A stretch of 64,000 nucleotides of DNA from Tatlockia sp. GTDB taxonomy: Bacteria > Pseudomonadota > Gammaproteobacteria > Legionellales > Legionellaceae. The stretch is taken from NCBI GenBank assembly GCA_013697955.1, contig JACCVV010000054.1, positions 1 to 64,000 of the forward strand. The letters run 5' to 3'. Each line of letters begins with the position of its first letter. Positions within the stretch are counted from its first letter, which is position 1. Both the position numbers and the translations under genes were made by a program. Of the stretch, positions 21,642-30,046 are shown piece by piece. The notes under the pieces are model-generated. The model was not told the origin of the DNA, made no database searches, and saw nothing but the letters and a program-made list of their open reading frames with translations.

Positions 21642-22516
21642 TCGTAATGCACCTTTTTCTCAAGGTAGCGAAACTGGACAAGCGTAAGACCTATTACAAT
21701 AAGCATAAGCAGTACGGATTGCGCAGAAGACGAGCCCGGATCCATTCCAATGAAGCCATCTTTATAGACCTTATAAATTAAAGTTGTCGTACTCGTGCCC
21801 GGACCGCCATTCGTCAGCACGTCAATGATCCCGAAGGTGTCAAAAAAGGAGTAAATCAAATTCATTACTAATAAAAAGAAAGTCGTCGGCGATAACAAGG
21901 GGAATTTAATTTGCCAAAATCGTCTCCAGGCAGACGCGCCATCGATAATTGCGGCTTCAATGATTGAAGGGGGAATTGCCTTTAAGGCTGCGAAAAAAAA
22001 GAGAAAATTATAAGAAAATTGCTGCCAGCTCGCCGTTAAAATGATAACTAAAAAGGCTTGACCAGGATGAACCAGATAATTGAATTCTATCCCTAGCAGG
22101 TTAAAGCAATGCGAAAGCCAGCCAAGAGCCGGTTGACACAAAAACCGCCACAAAATGGCTGCAACAGCCGGAGCTACTGCATAGGGCCAAAGTAGTAAGG
22201 ATTTATAAAAATTTTGACTTTTGAGACGTCCTTGTACAAGTACAGCCAAAAGTAAACCCAAAGTCATTGTTGAGAGAGTAATTAAAAATGCAAAAAACAA
22301 GGTCACCAGCACTGCCCTGCCATAACCAGGATCGCCTAACAAATCTGAAAAATTACGAAGACCGGCAAAGCGATTGTGTAAACCAAATGAATCACTAAAA
22401 AAAAGCGACTGGATTATAGCGGAACAAGCAGGCCAGATAAAAAACAGGAGCGTAATCAGAAGTTGTGGGAAAACCAAAAGTAGTGCTAATTTTTTGTGCC
22501 TGGTATATTTTGCCAT
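21638..22516 (-). CDS. ugpA: ABC transporter permease, UgpA type
   Basis: A 292-residue permease of the MalF/UgpA family with six predicted membrane segments and the EAA loop EAAIIDGASAWRRFWQIKFP (about 187-206). The start chosen is MAKYTRHKK; one further in-frame TTG codon precedes it. It is first gene of the ugpA-ugpE-ugpC-DUF1189-hydrolase run. No periplasmic binding protein (ugpB) gene is found next to it: upstream lies a divergent oxidoreductase gene. Confidence 0.85.
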   Translation of the reverse strand: MAKYTRHKKLALLLVFPQLLITLLFFIWPACSAIIQSLFFSDSFGLHNRFAGLRNFSDLLGDPGYGRAVLVTLFFAFLITLSTMTLGLLLAVLVQGRLKSQNFYKSLLLWPYAVAPAVAAILWRFLCQPALGWLSHCFNLLGIEFNYLVHPGQAFLVIILTASWQQFSYNFLFFFAALKAIPPSIIEAAIIDGASAWRRFWQIKFPLLSPTTFFLLVMNLIYSFFDTFGIIDVLTNGGPGTSTTTLIYKVYKDGFIGMDPGSSSAQSVLLMLIVIGLTLVQFRYLEKKVHYE

Positions 22517-22639
22517 CAACGAACCGAGTTAGATTTCTGTGCGAAAGTATATAATGAAGCCATTTCAGATAGCGAGATGCTTTCCAAGTCTTAATCAAAT
22601 ATTATTGGATAAATCTAGTTCTAAATAAAAGGAATCTTA

Positions 22640-23608
22640 ATGCGATCTGTTTTAATTGAAAATCCAGGTTTGGATAGTCGTTTAGTTATACACGAGCAAG
22701 AAATTCCCGTCTGTGGTAGCGATCAACTTCTGGTTCGGGTTAAGGCAACTGCTGTAAATCGAGCCGATTTATTGCAGCGTCAAGGAAAATACCCTTCTCC
22801 GCCGGGCGAATCTAGTATTCCAGGATTGGAAGTTGCCGGTGAAGTTGCGGCAATTGGCGCTAAGGTTACAGGGTTTAATATCGGTGACAGGGTCTATGGC
22901 TTGGTCGCAAGTGGCGCTTATGCCGAATATTGTTGTGTAAATTATAATCTTGCGGCTTTAATACCAGATAATTGGGATTATAGTTATGCAGCCGCTATAC
23001 CTGAAGCATTGATGACCGCACATGGTACAGTTTTTAGACTAGGAAAACTTAAGAAAAATGAAAATTTTCTAATCCATGCTGCCGGCAGCGGCATATCCTG
23101 TTTCGCAATCCAAATGGCTAGGTATACAGGCGCTGTAATTTTTACAACAGCCTCTAACGAGGAAAAGATGGAAAAAGCCCAAAAATTAGGGGCTACAACA
23201 ATTATCAACTATAAGACAGAAGAGTTTGCCAAAAAAATAGCAGAGCAGTCCCTTAATTTAATAGTAGATTTCGTTGGTGGTTCCTATTTTCCTTTGCATC
23301 TTAAACTCTTAAAGAAAAAAGGACGACTAGTTCAAATCGCAAGCATGCAAGGACATCATGTTGAATGTGATCTCTTACCAATTATGCGCAAACGGTTAAA
23401 GATCCTGGGTTTCGTTTTACGCCCACAAAGCCTTGTAGAAAAAGCTGCGCTGTGGAAATCAGCTCATAAACAATGGCGCAAGGCGTTAATTAATAGTGAA
23501 ATTCAACCAATCATTGATAGTGAGTTCAAATTTTCTGAAATTGAGAAAGCTCATGCACATATGAAAAGTTCAGCTCATTTTGGGAAAATTGTTATCTGTA
23601 TTGATTAG
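22640..23608 (+). CDS. NAD(P)H:quinone oxidoreductase, zeta-crystallin/PIG3 type
   Basis: A 322-residue medium-chain dehydrogenase/reductase without zinc ligands. The N-terminal catalytic domain includes RADLLQRQGKYPSPPG and the GLEVAGEV strand. The Rossmann part has the glycine-rich segment AAGSGISCFAIQMA (about 151-164) and GATTIINY. The closest group is the PIG3-like quinone oxidoreductases, which reduce quinones with NADPH. An AAAGGAA site precedes the ATG. It is divergent from ugpA with about 120 bases between. Confidence 0.85.
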   Translation: MRSVLIENPGLDSRLVIHEQEIPVCGSDQLLVRVKATAVNRADLLQRQGKYPSPPGESSIPGLEVAGEVAAIGAKVTGFNIGDRVYGLVASGAYAEYCCVNYNLAALIPDNWDYSYAAAIPEALMTAHGTVFRLGKLKKNENFLIHAAGSGISCFAIQMARYTGAVIFTTASNEEKMEKAQKLGATTIINYKTEEFAKKIAEQSLNLIVDFVGGSYFPLHLKLLKKKGRLVQIASMQGHHVECDLLPIMRKRLKILGFVLRPQSLVEKAALWKSAHKQWRKALINSEIQPIIDSEFKFSEIEKAHAHMKSSAHFGKIVICID

Positions 23609-23909
23609 GAGGCTTCACCACACAGGTGACAGCCTTAACCCTATATTGTCTTTTAGAAGCGGTTCTCATAACCTCATTTATAAAATTGATTTTTAATTTT
23701 TTATTCTTAGATTCTGATTCTATGAGTTTACTTATATCAAGCCAGGTTTTAACAATATTCGTATAAATGTCATTCATGCCACCTCTAGCAGTTTTGCAAA
23801 ACAATCCGAATTCTAGAATTTTTTTAACTTCAGTCGAAGAGCTACAAAATAAATCCGACTCAGTAAGAATGAATATATTTACTTTTGAATTAATAAATAT
23901 TTCTTTGAT
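23592..23909 (-). pseudogene. Remnant of an unknown gene (no start codon in its 5' part)
   Basis: The minus strand is open for 105 codons with coding-like composition, including ILTESDLFCSSSTEVKKI and later KTARGGMNDIYTNIVKTW. The frame has no ATG before residue MNDI (ATG at 23777, preceded by GAGGTGG) and only a TTG at 23804. Coding character upstream of both suggests a gene that lost its 5' end at or before the stop at 23910. Alternatively a 61-residue protein is made from 23777. The 3' end overlaps the convergent quinone oxidoreductase by 17 bases. Not recognised. Confidence 0.35.
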
Positions 23910-24052
23910 TTAAAGTTCTAGAAGAAATTTAATGACCAAGATTAAGACAATTTTAGCCTGTGAATGTCTAAAAATTTTTATTTACTAAGCGCTTTCCAAT
24001 AATTTTCGTTTTATAACGGCGCGGCTTAATTCATTTTAAACGAAATGGAAAG

Positions 24053-25348
24053 TCAATGGGTTAACTCCTTCCCTGCCTTTTTCAATGTCCGTCGCAATAG
24101 CTGTGTATAGATAGGCGGGTTGCCAGCTAGCTGCATAATTGTGGTTGAGGTTAAACAACAAACCATAAGAGGTAGAATTAATAGATAATTCTGTGTCATC
24201 TCTACAACTAAAATGATTCCAGTAATTGGCGCCCGAATTGCTGCAGCAAATAAGGCTCCCATTCCAGCTACAGCAAACATGCCGGGATGCACCGATAAAT
24301 CATCTAACAAATAATCAAGGATAAAAAAGGCACAGGAACCAACCAATGAACCTAGCGCTAACATTGGCGCAAATATTCCACCAGGCACGCCTGTTGAATA
24401 GGAAACCATGGTGGTTAAAAACCGTAAAAGTAAGAGCAATATGAGCGCTGAGAAATTAGGTGGAAGATCAACGGCCTGTTGAATAATATGATACCCACCG
24501 CCAACAATATCAGGTTTGTAGAAGGCTAAATAACCGATTGCAGCGCCTACCAAAAGCAAATAAAAAACTCTAGGCCATTTGGCTAATTTGTCAGTTAAAT
24601 ATAAGGTGTTTATTAGGGTGTGATTGAATAAAAGTCCCACAAACCCGACGATAATTCCCAATACAAAAAACAACCATAAGGAGCGAAGACTCGGCAAACC
24701 AAAAACATCCATAGGAATTGCAGGCCCAGAGCCGACTATAAAATGCAAGACCATAGTGGCCATAATGCAAGCGATGGCGACAGTTTTTAAGTTAGTAAAG
24801 GTGAAATTAAATTCATTGCGTAATTCTTCAACGACAAATAAGACACCTGCCAAAGGGGCATTAAAGGCACTCGCCAAGCCAGCTGCAGCACCTGCCATGA
24901 TAAAAGTATGACGTCGCTCTGAGGAAAAATTAAATAATTCGCCGAACATATCGCCCAGGTTTCCACCCATTTGAATAGTTGGCCCTTCTCTGCCCAGAAC
25001 TAATTTTGAAGAAATAGCCAAAACACCGCCAATAAATTTAACAGGCAACAAACGACGCCAAAAAATAGGCCGCTCATTGATTAAAGCGCCCTCAATTTCC
25101 TGAACTCCAGAACCTGCTGCCTCCGGTGCAAAACGCCGAACCATCAACCAGGCTAGTATTAGAAAAATCATTGAAATTAGTGCAGAAACCAAGCCTGTTG
25201 ACCCACCTTTAGTTTGCACAAAGCCAAGAAACTGCTTAATAAAAAAATCCAGATTATGAATAGCAATTTGAAATAAAGAGCCGACTATTCCCGTGGCAAT
25301 GCCCAGTAAAATGGCTACAAAATAAACTATTAATAATCGTTCACGCAT
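24053..25348 (-). CDS. clcA: ClC-type H+/Cl- antiporter
   Basis: A 431-residue ClC-family membrane protein. All three ion-pathway motifs are visible: GSGVQEIEG (GSGIP position), GREGPTIQ with the gating Glu, and GGIFAPMLALG. The internal Glu in VVEELRNEFNF corresponds to the proton glutamate of antiporters, so exchange rather than channel activity is expected. No C-terminal CBS domains. It lies 2 bases after the anthranilate synthase gene and is probably co-transcribed, an unexpected pairing. Confidence 0.9.
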   Translation of the reverse strand: MRERLLIVYFVAILLGIATGIVGSLFQIAIHNLDFFIKQFLGFVQTKGGSTGLVSALISMIFLILAWLMVRRFAPEAAGSGVQEIEGALINERPIFWRRLLPVKFIGGVLAISSKLVLGREGPTIQMGGNLGDMFGELFNFSSERRHTFIMAGAAAGLASAFNAPLAGVLFVVEELRNEFNFTFTNLKTVAIACIMATMVLHFIVGSGPAIPMDVFGLPSLRSLWLFFVLGIIVGFVGLLFNHTLINTLYLTDKLAKWPRVFYLLLVGAAIGYLAFYKPDIVGGGYHIIQQAVDLPPNFSALILLLLLRFLTTMVSYSTGVPGGIFAPMLALGSLVGSCAFFILDYLLDDLSVHPGMFAVAGMGALFAAAIRAPITGIILVVEMTQNYLLILPLMVCCLTSTTIMQLAGNPPIYTQLLRRTLKKAGKELTH

Positions 25349-25350
25349 GG

Positions 25351-27483
25351 TTAAATCATTCCCATTAAATTAGAAATAATGCGAATGCCAGCCTGATTGG
25401 ATAAAGAAAGAATAGTTTCAGGATGAAATTGAACGGCATAAATTGGCAAGGTTTTATGCGCTATCGCCATAATAATTCCATCGTCACTTTCTGCGGTAAT
25501 TTCCAGTTCTTTGGGTAAAACAGAAGGTCGCGCATAAAGAGAATGATATCGACCAGCGATAAAACTAGATCCTAAGCCAGCAAAAATTCCCGATTCATTT
25601 TTAACTTGGATCGTTGAAGCTTTGCCATGCATTGGATAAGGTAAAACATCCAGCCTTCCACCGAAATATTCAACTAAACCTTGCAATCCTAAGCAAACGC
25701 CAAAAATTGGGGTTTTAAGTTTAAGCACCTCTGAAATTGTGTCTGATAATTTAAAATCGACGGGTTTACCTGGTCCTGGCGATAGCAAAACTAAATCAAA
25801 AGCTTGGTTTTTTATAAAATCGATTGCATTTTCAGATCGAACCGTAACAACCTCAGCACCAGTTTGGCGAACATAATTTGCTAAAGTATGAACAAATGAA
25901 TCCTGATGATCGACCAATAGCACTTTCTTACCAAGCCCATTTTGAGGAATTGTTTTAGCCAATTCAGGCTTATAATCTGTTTTTTGCAAAATATCCAAAA
26001 AAGCAGAGGCTTTGAGCCGCGTTTCCTGTTCTTCTGAATGAGGATCCGAATCGTAAAGTAAAGTAGCACCAACACGCACTTCTGCAATACCTTGCTCGAT
26101 TCGGATGGTTCTTAAAACAAGACCCGTATTTAAATTCCCATCAAAACCAAACCAACCCACCGCTCCGGCATACCATTTACGCGGGGATTTTTCATGCTTT
26201 TCGATAAAATTCATTGCCCATAATTTAGGAGCACCAGTGACTGTAACAACCCACATATGAGTTAAAAAAGCATCTACAGCGTCGAAACCTTCACGTAAAA
26301 TACCTTCAACGTGATCTACGGTATGAATCAAGCGTGAATACATTTCAATTTGACGGCGACCTAAAACATGGACTGAGCCTGCCTCGCAAATCCTTGATTT
26401 ATCATTTCTATCGACATCGGTGCACATGGTTAATTCTGAAGCTTCTTTTTCTGATTCTAATAAAATCTGAATATTTGCAGCGTCTTCTATAGCATCTTTA
26501 CCGCGTTTTATGGTTCCCGAAATCGGGCAAGTTTCAACCCGCTTGCCTTGCACGCGCACGTACATTTCCGGTGAGGCGCCTACTAAATATTCTTCTTTTC
26601 CCAAATTTATAAAAAAACCATAAGGCGAAGGATTAACGTGTCGCATGCGCCTAAAAATTGCAGAAGGTTGTTCTTTGCAATGCGCATAAAAGGTTTGGCT
26701 AGGAACAACTTCAAAAAGATCGCCGCAGGCGAAACTCTTTTTTGCTAACTCTACTAATGCGGTGTATTCACCGGGTTCATGGTCGCAATTTTTCTCTGGT
26801 TTTAATTTTGGGTCATATTCCTTAAATCCCCCCTCGCGAGGTAGGGCTTGGGTTGACTTACCCTGAAATTGAAAATCATAGCGTCTGATAAAGGCAATTT
26901 CTTTGCGATGATTAACCACATAAATTTCATCAGGCAAATACAAAACCATTTCTCGCTGTTCGGAGGGACGCTCCTTATATTGCTGCATTTTTTCAAATTG
27001 AAAGATCAAATCAAAACCAAAGGCCCCATAAAAACCAAGATAGGATTCTTCATCAGTTTTAAAAAAAGCAAGCAGCTCGCGTAATAAAGTAAATACTGAG
27101 GGTTGTTGGCTACGCTCTTCTTCACTAAAAAGACGATCTGATTTTTTAACCTCTATTATTAATTCCTTAGTGGACCTGTCTTTAATTTCCAAATTTTTTG
27201 AGTTTTCTAATAAAGGTAAAATAATTTCAATTAAAACGGAGCCGCGTTTGTTCAGCGCTTCAACCCGAATGGACTGCGTTGTGCAAATGATAGCTAAGGG
27301 TGGATTATAAAAACCAATATCCCAACAAGTGTAGCGACCAGGATATTCAAAGCTTGAAGCGAATAAGCCACCTCTATGAGTATCAAGGCGGTCTATAAGC
27401 GGCTCAATTGCATTTTCGTAGGCTAATTGATGTTGTTTATATTCAATATATACACCAGCTGCGGTTTTAACTTGCTCTAACAT
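25351..27483 (-). CDS. trpE(G): Fused anthranilate synthase components I and II
   Basis: A 710-residue single-chain enzyme converting chorismate and glutamine to anthranilate for tryptophan synthesis. The N-terminal ~500 residues are TrpE-like, with the chorismate-binding signature (SGTIKRGKD, TMCTDVDRNDKSRICE and VTVTGAPK). The C-terminal ~190 residues are a TrpG glutamine amidotransferase, with the nucleophile in GVCLGLQG and the His-Glu pair in VQFHPE. Fused TrpE(G) is known in several bacteria. A related chorismate enzyme such as PhzE has similar architecture, so the product call rests on overall resemblance. No other trp genes are adjacent. Confidence 0.85.
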   Translation of the reverse strand: MLEQVKTAAGVYIEYKQHQLAYENAIEPLIDRLDTHRGGLFASSFEYPGRYTCWDIGFYNPPLAIICTTQSIRVEALNKRGSVLIEIILPLLENSKNLEIKDRSTKELIIEVKKSDRLFSEEERSQQPSVFTLLRELLAFFKTDEESYLGFYGAFGFDLIFQFEKMQQYKERPSEQREMVLYLPDEIYVVNHRKEIAFIRRYDFQFQGKSTQALPREGGFKEYDPKLKPEKNCDHEPGEYTALVELAKKSFACGDLFEVVPSQTFYAHCKEQPSAIFRRMRHVNPSPYGFFINLGKEEYLVGASPEMYVRVQGKRVETCPISGTIKRGKDAIEDAANIQILLESEKEASELTMCTDVDRNDKSRICEAGSVHVLGRRQIEMYSRLIHTVDHVEGILREGFDAVDAFLTHMWVVTVTGAPKLWAMNFIEKHEKSPRKWYAGAVGWFGFDGNLNTGLVLRTIRIEQGIAEVRVGATLLYDSDPHSEEQETRLKASAFLDILQKTDYKPELAKTIPQNGLGKKVLLVDHQDSFVHTLANYVRQTGAEVVTVRSENAIDFIKNQAFDLVLLSPGPGKPVDFKLSDTISEVLKLKTPIFGVCLGLQGLVEYFGGRLDVLPYPMHGKASTIQVKNESGIFAGLGSSFIAGRYHSLYARPSVLPKELEITAESDDGIIMAIAHKTLPIYAVQFHPETILSLSNQAGIRIISNLMGMI

Positions 27484-27655
27484 CTTTAATCCAGGTATTA
27501 AATGTCAAAAATTGCTGTTCATTCTACTTAAAAACCCAAGCACTGCAAGAATGTAGTTTTTCTTATAAATAAGCACATTGTAAGATTAAAATTAAGATTG
27601 CCTTAATAATTAGCTGTTATCATTTTTTAATGATCAAATGCCAGAGGCCATTCAG

Positions 27656-28927
27656 ATGACAGAGCAACTTTTAAGAAAAAAAATTGAAAAACACCTTAAC
27701 TCACTTAGCGATAAGGCGAATGAGGAGATTGATAGACTTGCGGAAGCTTTAATTTTGAAAGATTTACAATTGAAATTAGAACAATTTTCTAAATCCAAGA
27801 AATTCGATGCTTTCAAAATTAGATTGGCAAAAACGTTAACTAATTACCGTGTCAATCACATTTTAGATAATTATGCTAATCAATTAATTCTAAAATCAAT
27901 ATCTGAGAATAATAAGGAACTACTAGAGGCCCTGATGTTCTTCAAGCCCTTAGTTGTAAATACTTTATTTCAACGCTCGGGTAAATCACTCAAATGGGAA
28001 GATACACCATTAATTTTGGCCGTAATAAATAAACCCATTCGACTTGATTTGATTAAAATACTGGTTAAGAGTGAATGGACAGATTTAGATTATGGCAATT
28101 TTAGAACAGCACTTGATGAAGCAGTAGCTTTAGGTCATTTTGAAGCTGTACAAATTTTACTTAGTGCAGGTGCAGAAGCAAGACAGCAAACCATGCAAAT
28201 TGCCTGTTCGATGGGATATTTGGAAATTGCTAAAGAGTTAGCCAAAACCAACCAACGGTTTGTTATTGACTACGACGAAATATTACTAAACACAATTGAA
28301 CAGGGACATTTAGATATAATCAAATACCTGGTTAATGATTTGAAAGCTAATGTTAACTATGAAGTTGAATCTTTAGGAAAAAGTAAAAATACCCTTTCTC
28401 CCTTGTCTTTAGCAACGCAATATAAACAAGCAGATATCGCTCACTTTCTTATCGAAAAGGGTGCAAAGGGAGTTTATAATGCTCCGCTTCCTGATAAAAC
28501 AGTCAAGACTCCTGTTAGCGTTAACAACTTGCGATTTTTCAATAAAATACCTAATCTTAATCGTCAAATTCAATCCAATGAGTTAATTAATATAATTTCT
28601 AGTTATCTCGATAATAGATCCAAAAAAGTAGATGAAACTGGCAAAATTAAAATCTATTTACATACTTTTATACCTCAGTTTTTTCAAAAATCTTTTATGG
28701 AAAAAGAAAATGCCGTCAGTGCGCTTACTAAGGCTTTAAATGGGGATAAAGTTGATTTAGCTTCTCACCTTTCCACATTACGCAATGGGGATTTAGGTAA
28801 TCAGTTAAGAAAATTTATTAAAGACGGTCATGCGAATTCCATTGTAGGCTTTAAAGTCAAAACAGTGAGAGAATTTGTCGCAGCACTGGAGACTCAAGTT
28901 AATCCAAAAAATTCCTTGAAAAATTAA
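27656..28927 (+). CDS. Ankyrin-repeat protein with a C-terminal module shared with the next gene, effector candidate
   Basis: A 423-residue protein: a polar N-terminal helical region (about 1-95), ankyrin repeats (about 115-270, for example ALDEAVALGHFEAVQILLSAG and LSLATQYKQADIAHFLIEKG), then a C-terminal module of about 144 residues that recurs in the downstream GTPase with roughly 84% identity by hand count. The ATG at 27656 is chosen because AGAGG lies 8 bases upstream; an ATG at 27638 lacks one. There is no signal peptide or membrane segment. Ankyrin proteins are a common class of Dot/Icm effectors, so host-directed function is inferred, not shown. Confidence 0.7.
   Translation: MTEQLLRKKIEKHLNSLSDKANEEIDRLAEALILKDLQLKLEQFSKSKKFDAFKIRLAKTLTNYRVNHILDNYANQLILKSISENNKELLEALMFFKPLVVNTLFQRSGKSLKWEDTPLILAVINKPIRLDLIKILVKSEWTDLDYGNFRTALDEAVALGHFEAVQILLSAGAEARQQTMQIACSMGYLEIAKELAKTNQRFVIDYDEILLNTIEQGHLDIIKYLVNDLKANVNYEVESLGKSKNTLSPLSLATQYKQADIAHFLIEKGAKGVYNAPLPDKTVKTPVSVNNLRFFNKIPNLNRQIQSNELINIISSYLDNRSKKVDETGKIKIYLHTFIPQFFQKSFMEKENAVSALTKALNGDKVDLASHLSTLRNGDLGNQLRKFIKDGHANSIVGFKVKTVREFVAALETQVNPKNSLKN
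28493..28927 (+). repeat. Direct repeat, copy 1: 3' module of the ankyrin gene
   Basis: This 435-base segment encodes the last 144 residues of the ankyrin protein and matches copy 2 at 29470-29904 without gaps at protein level. The nucleotide match is highest in the last ~250 bases and extends a few bases past the stop codon (AAGATAAA). Confidence 0.9.
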
Positions 28928-28986
28928 GATAAATTCAAAAATCTAAAGATTAAACGCATTTAAATAGTAAATAAATGAAGGTTATT

Positions 28987-29904
28987 ATGACATTTAAAGT
29001 AATTGTTCTAGGTAATAAAAAAGTAGGTAAAACGGCACTTACCCACAAACTGGCTAATCCAAGATCATCTTTTGATTTAAGGTACAAGCCAACTGTTGGC
29101 GCAGATTTTTTGGCTATTATTATCGATAATATACCAACCCATATTTGGGATATTAGTTGTCAACAATTGGGGAGTTCGTTTTATAAAGGAACAGATTTAG
29201 CTATTTTTTGTATCGATTTATCCGAACCCTTGGAAGAATCAGATCTAAGGTTATATATCGAAAAATACAGAGTTTTTACCGCCGATTCTAATGATCAGAG
29301 CATTCCAATGATCTTGGTGGGTACAAAGGCAGACTTGAGTAGGGAAATTTCAGATGAACAGTTTGACCAATTGATTGAAAAGTTTAATTTTAAAAAAGGT
29401 ATTAAGATTTCTTCAAAAGAAAATAAAAATATATCTGAACTTAAAATTATTCTAAGCGACACACTCACTGATAACAAAGTTAAAACGCCCTTTAGCGACC
29501 ACAACTTGGGCTTTTTCAATAATAAACCTAATCATAATCTCCCAGCTCAATCCAATGATTTGATTAATATAATTTCTAGTTATCTCAAAAACAGATCCGA
29601 AAAAGTTGATGAAAATGGCAAAATCAAAATCTATTTACATTCTTATATACCTCAGTTTTTTCAAAAATCTTTTATGGAAAAAAGAAATGCAGTCAATACG
29701 CTTACTAAGGCTTTAAATGGGGATAAAGTTGATTTAGCTTCTCACCTTTCCACATTACGCAATGGGGATTTAGGCAATCAGCTAAGAAAATTCATTAAAG
29801 ACGGTCATGCGAATTCCATTGTAGGCTTTAAAGTCAAAACAGTGAGAGAATTTGTCGCAGCGCTGGATGCTCAAGTTAATCCAAAAAATTCCTTGAAAAA
29901 TTAA
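28987..29904 (+). CDS. Rab-like small GTPase fused to the shared C-terminal module, effector candidate
   Basis: A 305-residue protein. The N-terminal ~160 residues are a Ras/Rab-type GTPase: P-loop GNKKVGKT (9-16), switch I Thr in KPTVGADF (Thr36), switch II WDISCQQ (54-60) where Rab proteins have WDTAGQE, GTKAD (112-116) for the NKxD base-recognition motif, and ISSKEN near the SAK position. The catalytic Gln is kept but the switch II Gly is replaced by Cys. Residues 162-305 are the module shared with the preceding ankyrin protein. There is no C-terminal prenylation Cys. GAAGG lies 5 bases before the chosen ATG; an ATG 12 bases upstream is less likely. Rab-like GTPases are a known eukaryotic-like class in Legionella. 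Confidence 0.75.
   Translation: MTFKVIVLGNKKVGKTALTHKLANPRSSFDLRYKPTVGADFLAIIIDNIPTHIWDISCQQLGSSFYKGTDLAIFCIDLSEPLEESDLRLYIEKYRVFTADSNDQSIPMILVGTKADLSREISDEQFDQLIEKFNFKKGIKISSKENKNISELKIILSDTLTDNKVKTPFSDHNLGFFNNKPNHNLPAQSNDLINIISSYLKNRSEKVDENGKIKIYLHSYIPQFFQKSFMEKRNAVNTLTKALNGDKVDLASHLSTLRNGDLGNQLRKFIKDGHANSIVGFKVKTVREFVAALDAQVNPKNSLKN
29470..29904 (+). repeat. Direct repeat, copy 2: 3' module of the Rab-like GTPase gene
   Basis: The partner of the repeat at 28493-28927, encoding residues 162-305 of the GTPase. By hand count about 121 of 144 residues are identical. Differences concentrate in the first 35 residues, and the last ~60 residues differ at only two positions. Confidence 0.9.
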
Positions 29905-29924
29905 GATAAAACTTCTTAAATTCC

Positions 29925-29958
29925 TAAAGCGCAAAACACTTAGGTTTAGCGCTTTTGG
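29925..29958 (+). terminator. Possible terminator after the GTPase gene
   Basis: AAAGCGC pairs with GCGCTTT across a 16-base loop that itself contains short complementary stretches, ending in TTTT. It is 20 bases past the stop. Confidence 0.4.
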
Positions 29959-30046
29959 ATTGAGAGCCGTTAAATCCAAGTTTTATTCTATGATTTAACA
30001 AAGTAATAAAATCAACCCCAAAAATTGGTCAACCCTCAGGAGCTCT

